19,777 nucleotides of DNA, from positions 1 through 19,777 of the forward strand of contig CAZDOD010000038.1 of assembly GCA_964506935.1 (NCBI GenBank), given 5' to 3'. Below the pieces are notes generated by a model. The model was not told the DNA's origin and ran no database searches. It saw nothing but the letters and a program-made list of their open reading frames with translations. Both the position numbers and the translations under genes were made by a program. Below, in pieces: positions 8,165 to 14,827 of the stretch (position 1 is its first letter; each line of letters begins with the position of its first letter). Origin of the DNA: CAZDOD01 sp964506935. Lineage in GTDB: Bacteria > Desulfobacterota > Zymogenia > Zymogenales > Zymogenaceae.

Positions 8165-9001
8165 CTATGCTTCGCGGCGTATCTTTCTGAAATCTTTTAC
8201 CGACTGCAGACAAATAGGATAAAAGAGAGAGGGGCTGATCCGAAAAAGCCACCAAAAGATCCGGGCGTGGAGGGTAACCTTTATTATCGAGCGGTTCTTT
8301 CTTACACCGGAAAGGATCAAACGCGCCGCCTTTGCTGGGTCCATTAACTTTAATTTTAGACTGTCCAGGGCGTCTTTGCGCTCCACGTTCAAAAGCAAGC
8401 CCGAATATATAATATCGGTATCAATCATACCCGGACAAACAACGCTCACCTTTACGCCCAAATCGGAGGCCTCGGCCCTGAGTGCTGCCGAAAGCCCCAC
8501 GACCCCGTGCTTCGTCATTGTGTATGCCGTCGTGATCGGAATCGGCACCAATCCCGCAAGTGACGCCGTGTTTACAATATGCCCGAATCCCTGATCCACC
8601 ATCACCCTGTATGCGGCCAACGTCCCGTAGATGACGCCCCAGAGGTTCACATCGACTATCTTGCGCCAGTGTCCCAGATCCATATCGCGCATATCTGCGG
8701 CGATGCCGATGCCGGCATTATTAAACATATAGTCTATTCGCCCCTCTTCCTTGACAGTCTTTTCGATGAGCCCCTCCACCTCACCGGTCTTCGTCACATC
8801 GAGATATCGGGCATGTGCCCGACCGCCGTTCGATTTAATAAAAGAGGCTGTCTTTTCTGCACCTTCAAGATTGATATCGGCGGCGATGACGACCGCCCCC
8901 ATATTACCCATCTCGTAAGATAATGCTCGCCCGATGCCTGATGCCGCACCGGTTACGATAGCAATCTTATCCGTAAAAAAATCGGTTTTTTTACCAAACA
9001 T
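8165..9001 (-). CDS. Short-chain dehydrogenase/reductase
   Basis: A 278-residue classical SDR oxidoreductase, probably cytoplasmic. The Rossmann signature TGAASGIG is at 17-24. An acidic Asp42 at the end of strand 2 suggests NAD over NADP. Further family residues are Asp68 (LDV), NNAG (94-97), Asn119, and the catalytic Ser147, Tyr160 and Lys164 in YTMTK. CPGMIDTD (189-196) is the normal segment after strand 6. The C-terminal extension (about 245-266) is rich in Trp, Phe and Leu, as in membrane-associated SDRs that act on lipid-like substrates. The substrate cannot be told from sequence. The ATG has a GGGGG stretch about 9 bases upstream. It lies 79 bases downstream of map on the same strand and may be read from map or from its own weak promoter. 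Confidence 0.9.
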   Translation of the reverse strand: MFGKKTDFFTDKIAIVTGAASGIGRALSYEMGNMGAVVIAADINLEGAEKTASFIKSNGGRAHARYLDVTKTGEVEGLIEKTVKEEGRIDYMFNNAGIGIAADMRDMDLGHWRKIVDVNLWGVIYGTLAAYRVMVDQGFGHIVNTASLAGLVPIPITTAYTMTKHGVVGLSAALRAEASDLGVKVSVVCPGMIDTDIIYSGLLLNVERKDALDSLKLKLMDPAKAARLILSGVRKNRSIIKVTLHARIFWWLFRISPSLFYPICLQSVKDFRKIRREA

Positions 9002-9015
9002 TACAATTTGCCCCC

Positions 9016-9037
9016 ATTATAGATTTTATCAATTGAT
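9016..9037 (-). promoter_or_regulatory. Possible promoter and small palindrome upstream of the SDR gene
   Basis: On the minus strand a perfect TATAAT (9021-9016) is followed 14 bases later by the SDR ATG. The palindrome ATCAATTGAT (9028-9037) lies just upstream. No good -35 is spaced 16-18 bases away (TTATAT at 17). The -10 is so close to the gene that the GGGGG ribosome site would be outside the message, so the true promoter may lie further upstream (for example GATAAA with TTGCCT 16 bases before it). Confidence 0.25.
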
Positions 9038-9080
9038 TATATAAATAGGCAATTTGAGATTTGTAAAGACAGATACTGCT

Positions 9081-9836
9081 TCACCTGACCTTCCTTTCAC
9101 TCAAGATAACAGGCCCTTTCCTTGTTATTGCGATCGAGTGCTCAAAATGAGCCGATATCGAGCCGTCTGTGGTCACCACGGTCCAGTCGTCTTTTTCGAT
9201 CTCGACCTCCCATCCACCCATGTTGACCATCGGCTCGATCGCTATTGTCATGCCTTCTTTGAGCCTTACGCCCGTGCCCGCCTTTCCGAAATTGGGGATC
9301 TGGGGCTCCTCGTGCATCTCTTTTCCGATACCGTGGCCAACGAACTGCCTTACGACCGAAAAGCCGTGGGCCTCAACGTGTTTCTGGACGGCGGCCGATA
9401 TATCGTGGAGTCGGTTTCCCAAAACGGCCTTTTCGATCCCCTTATACAGGGATTCCTCGGTAACCCTGATCAGCTCCCTTGCCCTATCCGGGATATTTCC
9501 GACGGCAACAGTTAAGGCCGAGTCCCCGTAGTAACCGTTTTTTTTCGAACCGAGGTCAAGGCTCACTATATCTCCTTCTTTGATCTTTCTCCCCTTGGGG
9601 ATCCCGTGAACCACCTCGTTGTTTATAGAAACACAAAGGCTTTTAGGGAATCCACGATAACCCAAAAAGGCCGGCTCCGCACCCATTCCCCTTATCTCTT
9701 CTTCGGAAATCCTGTCGAGCTCAAGGGTGGTGATCCCTGGTCTTATGGCCTCGACAAGCTTCGACAGGGTCTCGGCCACGACCTGATTCGCCTCCCGCAT
9801 ATATTCTATTTCTTCCGGGGATTTTAAGATAATCAT
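9081..9836 (-). CDS. map: Methionine aminopeptidase, type I
   Basis: Removes the initiator methionine from nascent proteins after deformylation, using a two-metal centre. The 251 residues match bacterial type Ia enzymes without N-terminal extension. The metal ligands are all present: Asp94 and Asp105 (VSLDLG, YYGDSA), His168 (GHGIGKEMHE), Glu201 (AIEPM) and Glu232 (HFEHSI). His77 in NEVVHGIP and His175 are the substrate-contacting histidines. These positions are offset by three from E. coli MetAP throughout. The start ATG 9836 gives the standard N-terminus MIILKSPEEIEYMREAN. It has no Shine-Dalgarno sequence; the 9 bases before it are pyrimidine-only and follow directly on a -10 element, so the message may be leaderless. 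It is divergent from the Crp-family gene. Def and Fmt, which act earlier in the same pathway, lie within 5 kb. Confidence 0.97.
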   Translation of the reverse strand: MIILKSPEEIEYMREANQVVAETLSKLVEAIRPGITTLELDRISEEEIRGMGAEPAFLGYRGFPKSLCVSINNEVVHGIPKGRKIKEGDIVSLDLGSKKNGYYGDSALTVAVGNIPDRARELIRVTEESLYKGIEKAVLGNRLHDISAAVQKHVEAHGFSVVRQFVGHGIGKEMHEEPQIPNFGKAGTGVRLKEGMTIAIEPMVNMGGWEVEIEKDDWTVVTTDGSISAHFEHSIAITRKGPVILSERKVR

Positions 9837-9845
9837 AAGAAGAAA

Positions 9846-9873
9846 TTTATAGCATAATCACGATTTATTGCAA
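9846..9873 (-). promoter_or_regulatory. Extended -10 promoter for map, probably giving a leaderless mRNA
   Basis: On the minus strand, TTGCAA (9873-9868) is spaced 16 bases from TATAAA (9851-9846), with TGC directly before the -10 (an extended -10). Only 9 bases separate the -10 from the map ATG, so transcription should begin at or next to the start codon. The absence of any ribosome site agrees with this. Confidence 0.5.
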
Positions 9874-9903
9874 CCCCTATGCTGCAAATAGTTAAATTTT
9901 TCC

Positions 9904-9933
9904 TTTACAATTATATTTATTTTGTGCTATATA
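9904..9933 (+). promoter_or_regulatory. Promoter for the Crp/Fnr-family gene, with a CRP-like half-match over the -10
   Basis: TTTACA (9904-9909) is 18 bases from TATATA (9928-9933), giving a start near 9940 and a leader of about 23 bases before ATG 9963. TGTGC (9923-9927), six bases, then TCAAC (9934-9938) partly resembles the CRP box TGTGA-N6-TCACA and would cover the -10, allowing self-repression. Both matches are imperfect. Confidence 0.35.
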
Positions 9934-9962
9934 TCAACCATTGTACGAGATATGGTAGTGTC

Positions 9963-10673
9963 ATGGAGAAGATCGGAGTATTAAAAAAGATCCCAATATT
10001 CAAGAACCTCGGTGAGGAGGAACTCAAGAGTATAGCGGAAAGGGCCATCCGGAAAAAATTCCCAAGGGATAGCATCATCGTTCAGGAAGCTGACGAGGGG
10101 GATTCCCTCATGATAATCCTTTCGGGGCAGGTGAAGGTGGTTCTGATCTCCGAGGACGGGAAAGAGATAATTCTGTCAATACTCAAAGAAGGGGATTTCG
10201 TCGGGGAGATGTCCCTATTGGACGGAGAACCGAGGTCTGCAACGGTAATCGCCATGAGCGAATCCACACTCTTAATAATCCAGAGAAACGTTTTCCTGAA
10301 ACAGGTCGAGGAAAACCCGAGCATAGCAAAGGCCGTGCTCGAGGAGATGAGCCGCAGGATAAGGAGGGCCGATGAGAGGATCGGCTCCTTGATACTCCTC
10401 GACGTCTACGGCAGGGTGGCAAGCTTCCTCCTCCAGATGGCGAGAAGCGAGGGGAAGAAGGTGGAAGGCGGAATCCTCATCGAAAAGAGGCCGACACAAC
10501 AGGAGATCGCATCGATGATCGGTGTATCGAGGGAGACCGTCTCGAGGGTCCTCAACCATCTAAACCGCAGGGGCCTCATATCCATATCGGGTAAAAGCAT
10601 CCTTATCTTAGGGCCGGAACAGATCTCAGATAAAGAGGTGGAAGCCAACCTCCTCAATAATTATATAGACTAG
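9963..10673 (+). CDS. Crp/Fnr-family transcriptional regulator
   Basis: A 236-residue DNA-binding regulator. The cNMP-binding beta-roll covers about 8-110, with the cassette GEMSLLDGEPRSATV (81-95) retaining Glu82, Arg91 and Ser92, the residues that bind cyclic nucleotide in Crp. A dimerisation helix spans about 112-148. The winged helix-turn-helix is at about 179-200 (QQEIASMIGVSRETVSRVLN), followed by a wing ending ISGKSILIL. The protein contains no cysteine, so it is not an oxygen-sensing Fe-S Fnr. The ligand is likely cAMP or another cyclic nucleotide, by inference. I place the start at ATG 9963; the frame is open 28 codons further upstream, but that part lies across the promoter and is AT-rich without a family match. 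The ribosome site is weak. It is divergent from map and 100 bases upstream of priA. Confidence 0.92.
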   Translation: MEKIGVLKKIPIFKNLGEEELKSIAERAIRKKFPRDSIIVQEADEGDSLMIILSGQVKVVLISEDGKEIILSILKEGDFVGEMSLLDGEPRSATVIAMSESTLLIIQRNVFLKQVEENPSIAKAVLEEMSRRIRRADERIGSLILLDVYGRVASFLLQMARSEGKKVEGGILIEKRPTQQEIASMIGVSRETVSRVLNHLNRRGLISISGKSILILGPEQISDKEVEANLLNNYID

Positions 10674-10710
10674 ATTTCCCTTTTAAATTTTAAAACCGAA
10701 TCCAAAAAAA

Positions 10711-10735
10711 CCCCCCACTCCCTTTTTAAAAAAGG
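10711..10735. other. Imperfect palindromic AT/GC tract in the crp-priA gap
   Basis: The gap between the regulator stop and priA holds CCCCCCACTC followed by the palindrome CCTTTTT-A-AAAAAGG (10721-10735), then GCCTTG and a purine-rich run up to the priA ribosome site. The AAAAAGGCCTTG segment recurs in the rsmB-radC gap. It has too little GC stem for a confident terminator, and may be a degenerate intergenic repeat. Confidence 0.25.
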
Positions 10736-10773
10736 CCTTGAAAAAAGCTTGTGAAAAAGGTGATTTCCCCCAA

Positions 10774-13212
10774 GTGAAAAAAAGAGATACTACCGCAAGC
10801 AGCGATGTCGTTTCGGTGGCGCCCGCAACGGGCCTTTCGAAAATCCTCTCTTACAGGGTCCCGGAAGAATTTAGAGACAAGGTCACACTAGGGACTAGGG
10901 TCCTCGTACCGCTCGGAAAGCGGAGGGTCACGGGATACATAGTGGGGACCGATGGGACATATAAAGGAGAGCTGAGAGACGTAATCGAAGTCCTCGACTC
11001 AGAGCCCCTTTTTGACGCCGACTCCCTCCGATTTTTTGAGTTCCTCTCAAGCTACTACTTCGCCCCGCTCGGGGAGGTCATAAGAAAAGCCCTCCCCGCC
11101 GGACTAAACGTCGAGTCAAAAAAGAGGATAAGGGCAAAAGAGGGCGCTGTTGGTTTGTCCGAGATCGAAAACGATATTATACGCCTCTCCGAGGGTGAGG
11201 CGGGGATATCCATCGAGGCCCTAAAAAGGAAGCTCGGCGGGAAAAATATCCATTACCATGTGGATAAGCTCTTCAGATCGGGCGCCTTGACTTTTGAATA
11301 TGAGATGAAGAGACCCAAGGCGAAAAGGGGCATCGCGAAGGTGATTTCGATTACTGATGGCGTGAATTTAGACGAAGTAGCGGAAAAACTCTCCCGATCT
11401 TTTAAGGCAAGAGATGTCTTAAATTTCATTGCGGAGGCTGGGAGGATAGAACTTTCCACCTTGAAAGAGCGCTTCGGCGATGTGAAATCCCAGCTTGACA
11501 GGCTATCGGAAATCGGGGCGATAGAGATCGAATCGGAATACCGGGAGAGAAAGATAGACGTACCTGATATGGAGGTCGGCGTCGTCGAGGAGCTGAGTCG
11601 ACCACAAAAAGAAGCCCTTTCAAAGATAATGGAGTCCATCCGGTCGGGCGGATTTTCGGTCCATCTCCTTTTCGGCGTCACGGGAAGCGGCAAGACCGAG
11701 GTATACATTCGTGCGGTAAAGGAGGCCCTCACAAGTGGAAAGGGTGCGATCGTCCTCGTTCCCGAGATCTCTCTGACGCCGCAATTGATGTCCCGTTTTA
11801 CGGCACGGCTCGGAGACAACGTGGCGGTTCTACACAGCGGCCTCTCACAGGGGGAGCGGCTTGATCAGTGGTGGCGAATAAAATCGAAAAAAGCGAAGGT
11901 GGTGCTCGGGGCGAGGTCGGCGATATTCGCTCCCATATCTGATTTAAAAATAATAATAATCGACGAAGAGCATGATTCCTCCTACAAACAGGGGGACATC
12001 CCGAGGTACAACGCGAGGGACATCGCCGTGATGCTCGGAAAGATAAGGGGGGCGACCGTCGTCCTGGGGTCGGCGACTCCCTCGCTCGAGAGCTATTACA
12101 ACGCAAAGAGCGGCCGATACGATATCTCCATCCTCCCAAAAAGGGTAACGACAGAAGGTCTGATGCCCGAGGTCGAGATAGTCGATATGAAAGAGGCAAC
12201 CTTTGCCACCAGGAGCATAACGACCAGGCTCTCCGAACTGATGACCGAAACATTCGAGTCAAAGGGGCAGATAATACTCCTGATCAACAGGCGGGGTTTC
12301 TCGACCTTTATCCTGTGCCCGGTCTGCGGTCATAGTTTTGTATGCCCCTCCTGCAGCATAACCCTCACCTTTCATAAAAGGTCGCGGTCTTTACTTTGCC
12401 ACTACTGCGATTTTAAGTCCCCCGCCCCTGATTTCTGCCCGAAGTGCGAGGGAAGAAATCTCGTCCTCATGGGAACAGGCACAGAGAGGGTCGAGGAGGA
12501 GATCCTTGAAATACTGCCGGCGGCAAAGATATCGAGGCTTGACAGGGACACTACGAGGAGGAAGGGCGCCATGGGAAAGATCATATCCGACTTCGCCAGA
12601 TTCGAGGCCGATATCCTATTGGGAACCCAGATGGTGGCAAAGGGCCACGACTTTCCCGGCGTGACACTCGTCGGAGTCATCAACGCCGACACCTCCCTTA
12701 ACCTCCCCGATTTCAGGTCTGCCGAGAGGACCTTCTCACTCCTCACGCAGGTGGCGGGGAGGGCCGGAAGGGGCGACATGGCGTCAAAGGTCCTGATACA
12801 AACATACAATCCGACCCATTCGGCAGTGATCCTCGCCTCGTCACACGACTACGAATCCTTTGCCAAGGCCGAATCGGAAGAGAGGGAGGCACTCTTCTAC
12901 CCCCCCTTTTCGAGGCTCGCCCTGATAAGGCTCTTCGGCCCGATAAAGGAGCGCACGGAAGAGGCCGCGATAAAAATCAGGGACGAGGCCGAGCGGATCA
13001 AAAGTAAAAGAAACATCGATGTCTCGATCCTCGGGCCTTCCCCGTCGCCGCTCTCGCGCCTCAAAGGAAACTTCAGGTACCAATTGCTCCTGAAGGGGAA
13101 AAAGAGTCGCCAAATATCCGAGATGGTCGAGGCCATCTTATCCGACATAGGAAGTAATATAGGGGGTGACGTTAAGATAACCGTTGATATCGATCCAGTA
13201 GATATGTTATAA
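10774..13212 (+). CDS. priA: PriA replication-restart helicase (primosomal protein N')
   Basis: Binds stalled forks and reloads the replisome through a 3'-5' DNA helicase. Starting from GTG 10774 gives 812 residues; AAGGTGA lies 10 bases upstream. The frame extends back to a TTG at 10738, but that piece is the repeat-like gap sequence and has no usable ribosome site. From GTG, the 3'-DNA-binding domain (VVSVAPATGLSKILSYRVPE) comes first, Walker A is GVTGSGKT (301-308), the DEAH-box variant is DEEH (397-400) and motif VI is QVAGRAGRG (659-667). Eight cysteines in four CxxC pairs (515/518, 524/527, 542/545, 555/558) form the two zinc sites. All motifs are intact. Length is above E. coli (about 730) but normal for Firmicutes and Desulfobacterota-like PriA. 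It leads the priA-def-fmt order common in bacteria. Confidence 0.95.
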   Translation: MKKRDTTASSDVVSVAPATGLSKILSYRVPEEFRDKVTLGTRVLVPLGKRRVTGYIVGTDGTYKGELRDVIEVLDSEPLFDADSLRFFEFLSSYYFAPLGEVIRKALPAGLNVESKKRIRAKEGAVGLSEIENDIIRLSEGEAGISIEALKRKLGGKNIHYHVDKLFRSGALTFEYEMKRPKAKRGIAKVISITDGVNLDEVAEKLSRSFKARDVLNFIAEAGRIELSTLKERFGDVKSQLDRLSEIGAIEIESEYRERKIDVPDMEVGVVEELSRPQKEALSKIMESIRSGGFSVHLLFGVTGSGKTEVYIRAVKEALTSGKGAIVLVPEISLTPQLMSRFTARLGDNVAVLHSGLSQGERLDQWWRIKSKKAKVVLGARSAIFAPISDLKIIIIDEEHDSSYKQGDIPRYNARDIAVMLGKIRGATVVLGSATPSLESYYNAKSGRYDISILPKRVTTEGLMPEVEIVDMKEATFATRSITTRLSELMTETFESKGQIILLINRRGFSTFILCPVCGHSFVCPSCSITLTFHKRSRSLLCHYCDFKSPAPDFCPKCEGRNLVLMGTGTERVEEEILEILPAAKISRLDRDTTRRKGAMGKIISDFARFEADILLGTQMVAKGHDFPGVTLVGVINADTSLNLPDFRSAERTFSLLTQVAGRAGRGDMASKVLIQTYNPTHSAVILASSHDYESFAKAESEEREALFYPPFSRLALIRLFGPIKERTEEAAIKIRDEAERIKSKRNIDVSILGPSPSPLSRLKGNFRYQLLLKGKKSRQISEMVEAILSDIGSNIGGDVKITVDIDPVDML

Positions 13213-13251
13213 TAAAAGGTCAACCTATGAAAAGTAAAAGGTGTTTTAATT

Positions 13252-13782
13252 ATGTCTCTACTCGAAATAGTGACCTTTCCTGATCCCGTCCTCTCCAAGA
13301 AGGCTAGTAAGGTCGGGGATGTAGACGGTGAGGTAAAGAAGCTCATGGACGATATGCTCGAGACTATGTACAAGGCGCCCGGAGTCGGACTTGCCGCCCC
13401 GCAGGTCGGGGTGGATAAGAGGGTCATCGCCATAGATATAGGCTCTGAAAACGATCGGTCGCCGATACTCCTTGCCGATCCCGAGATATTGGAGAGTGAA
13501 GGGGAATTGCTCTTCGAGGAAGGTTGTCTCTCGCTTCCCGAATTTCGGACCGAGGTCAACAGAAAGGCGAGCGTTCTGGTCAGGGGAATCAATGAAAAAG
13601 GGGAAGATGTGACCCATGACATCAAGGGTTTTCTGGCGGTCGTCTTCCAGCACGAGATCGACCACCTTAACGGCATCCTCCTTGTTGACAAAGTAAGCAG
13701 GCTCAAGAGGGATATCTATAGGAGGAAGGTCAAGAAAGGCATAAAGTTAGAAGCCAAGCACAACGGCCAAAGTGAACTCTAA
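13252..13782 (+). CDS. def: Peptide deformylase
   Basis: Removes the formyl group from the N-terminal methionine of new proteins, the step before Map. The 176 residues contain the three family motifs: GVGLAAPQ (44-51), EGCLS with metal ligand Cys92, and QHEIDH (133-138) with ligands His134 and His138 and catalytic Glu135. The N-terminus LEIVTFPDPVLSKKA is typical. AAAGGTG lies 8 bases before the ATG. It begins 39 bases after the priA stop, and its 3' end overlaps the fmt start by 11 bases, so it is cotranscribed and probably translationally coupled with fmt. The Lys/Arg-rich tail after about residue 150 is slightly longer than in E. coli. Confidence 0.97.
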   Translation: MSLLEIVTFPDPVLSKKASKVGDVDGEVKKLMDDMLETMYKAPGVGLAAPQVGVDKRVIAIDIGSENDRSPILLADPEILESEGELLFEEGCLSLPEFRTEVNRKASVLVRGINEKGEDVTHDIKGFLAVVFQHEIDHLNGILLVDKVSRLKRDIYRRKVKKGIKLEAKHNGQSEL

Positions 13783-14725
13783 TCCCTTAAATATCGTCTT
13801 TATGGGGACCCCCCAATTTGCCGTCTCAAGCCTTGAGGCGGTAGCGGATAGTGACGACAGGCTTGTCCTCGTCGTTACACAGCCCGACCGACCGAAAGGG
13901 AGAGGGAGGGAACTTGTCCCTTCTCCGGTCAAGATCACGGCACTAGAGAGGAAATTAGAGATAGCCCAGCCCGACAAGGTATCGGACGCCAAATTTATAG
14001 ACACACTAAAAAAGATCGCCCCCGATCTCGTCGTCGTCGTCGCCTTCGGCCAACTGCTTCCCAAGACGCTTCTCGATATACCACCCATGGGGTGTATAAA
14101 CACCCATGCCTCAATCCTCCCGAAGTATCGCGGGGCGGCTCCCATAAACTGGGCGATCCTAAAAGGTGAGAAGACCACGGGGATCACCACGATGCTCCTC
14201 GACGAGGGGATGGATTCAGGAGATATCCTCCTTATAAGGGAGACCCCGATCGATGATGATGAGACCGCAGGTGAGCTCGCAGGGCGACTCAGCCGTATAG
14301 CGGCCGAACTCCTAATCGAAACCATCGCGGGATTGAAAAATAAGAGTATAAGACCGATCCCCCAGGATCACTCAAAAAAGACACTTGCGCCGATCTTAAA
14401 AAAGGAGGACGGCTATATCGACTGGTCAAAAACCCCCCTTGAGATAAAGAACCACGTAAGGGGGATGTCCCCGTGGCCAACTGCCTTTACAACCCTCTTC
14501 GGCGAGGCGATAAAGATCTACAGGGTCGAGACGATAAAAGGCGATGCCAAGACCGATCCCGGTGTTGTGATCGGGACTTCTGATGACGGCATCGTCGTCA
14601 CAGCCCTGGGCGGAAATATCGTGATAAAGGAGCTTCAGGCGCCGGGAAAGAAAAGGATTGCCGCTGCCGAATTCATCAGAGGAAGAAAAATCGAGGTGGG
14701 GACAAAATTCGGAGGGGATAAGTAA
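13772..14725 (+). CDS. fmt: Methionyl-tRNA formyltransferase
   Basis: Transfers a formyl group from 10-formyltetrahydrofolate to Met-tRNA-fMet for initiation. The 317 residues match the family. The N-terminal Rossmann-like domain begins NIVFMGTPQFAV. The catalytic region has Asn110 and His112 in INTHASILPKYRGAAPINWA, and Asp148 in MDSGD. The C-terminal OB-fold domain starts around the KKEDGYIDWSK segment and follows the typical RGMSPWPTAFT. The start is GTG 13772, 11 bases inside the def stop, without a clear ribosome site, so it probably depends on def translation. An ATG 10 codons downstream would cut off the first beta strand and is rejected. The enzyme works as a pair with Def. Confidence 0.96.
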   Translation: MNSNPLNIVFMGTPQFAVSSLEAVADSDDRLVLVVTQPDRPKGRGRELVPSPVKITALERKLEIAQPDKVSDAKFIDTLKKIAPDLVVVVAFGQLLPKTLLDIPPMGCINTHASILPKYRGAAPINWAILKGEKTTGITTMLLDEGMDSGDILLIRETPIDDDETAGELAGRLSRIAAELLIETIAGLKNKSIRPIPQDHSKKTLAPILKKEDGYIDWSKTPLEIKNHVRGMSPWPTAFTTLFGEAIKIYRVETIKGDAKTDPGVVIGTSDDGIVVTALGGNIVIKELQAPGKKRIAAAEFIRGRKIEVGTKFGGDK

Positions 14726-14729
14726 AAAA

Positions 14730-14822
14730 ATGTGGATGAAGGCTAATGTGAAAAGTCGGGCAAAGAGATACCCCAATCCACTGCTACATCGAATGATCCC
14801 GCCATCTCATTATCTAGGGTAA
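14730..14822 (+). CDS. Possible 30-residue basic peptide between fmt and rsmB
   Basis: The 102-base gap holds a complete frame from ATG 14730 to TAA 14822. The peptide begins MWMKANVKSRAKRYPNPLLH and ends PPSHYLG; it is basic, with two Pro-containing turns and no membrane segment. GGAGGGG, at the 3' end of fmt, lies 12 bases before the ATG. The stop is 5 bases before the rsmB ATG, and its last codons contain the rsmB ribosome site. I recognise no family. A 30-codon frame can arise by chance, and its Arg and Leu codons (CGG, CGA, CTG, CTA) are unlike those of its neighbours, so a real gene is uncertain. Confidence 0.3.
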   Translation: MWMKANVKSRAKRYPNPLLHRMIPPSHYLG

Positions 14823-14827
14823 AAAAT

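Noticed and set aside
8057..8347. 96-codon plus-strand ORF over the lysS-SDR gap
   Set aside because: Two thirds overlaps the conserved SDR 3' end in antisense, there is no ribosome site, and the translation matches nothing recognisable.
9879..9962. N-terminal extension of the Crp/Fnr-family protein
   Set aside because: The AT-rich segment carries the promoter, and the encoded residues are not part of the family.
10721..10735. Rho-independent terminator after the Crp/Fnr-family gene
   Set aside because: The dyad is almost all A-T with two G-C pairs and a one-base centre, so it cannot form a proper stem-loop.
12897..13706. 269-codon minus-strand ORF across the end of priA and def
   Set aside because: Ser/Thr-rich low-complexity translation antisense to two clear genes, typical of a shadow frame.
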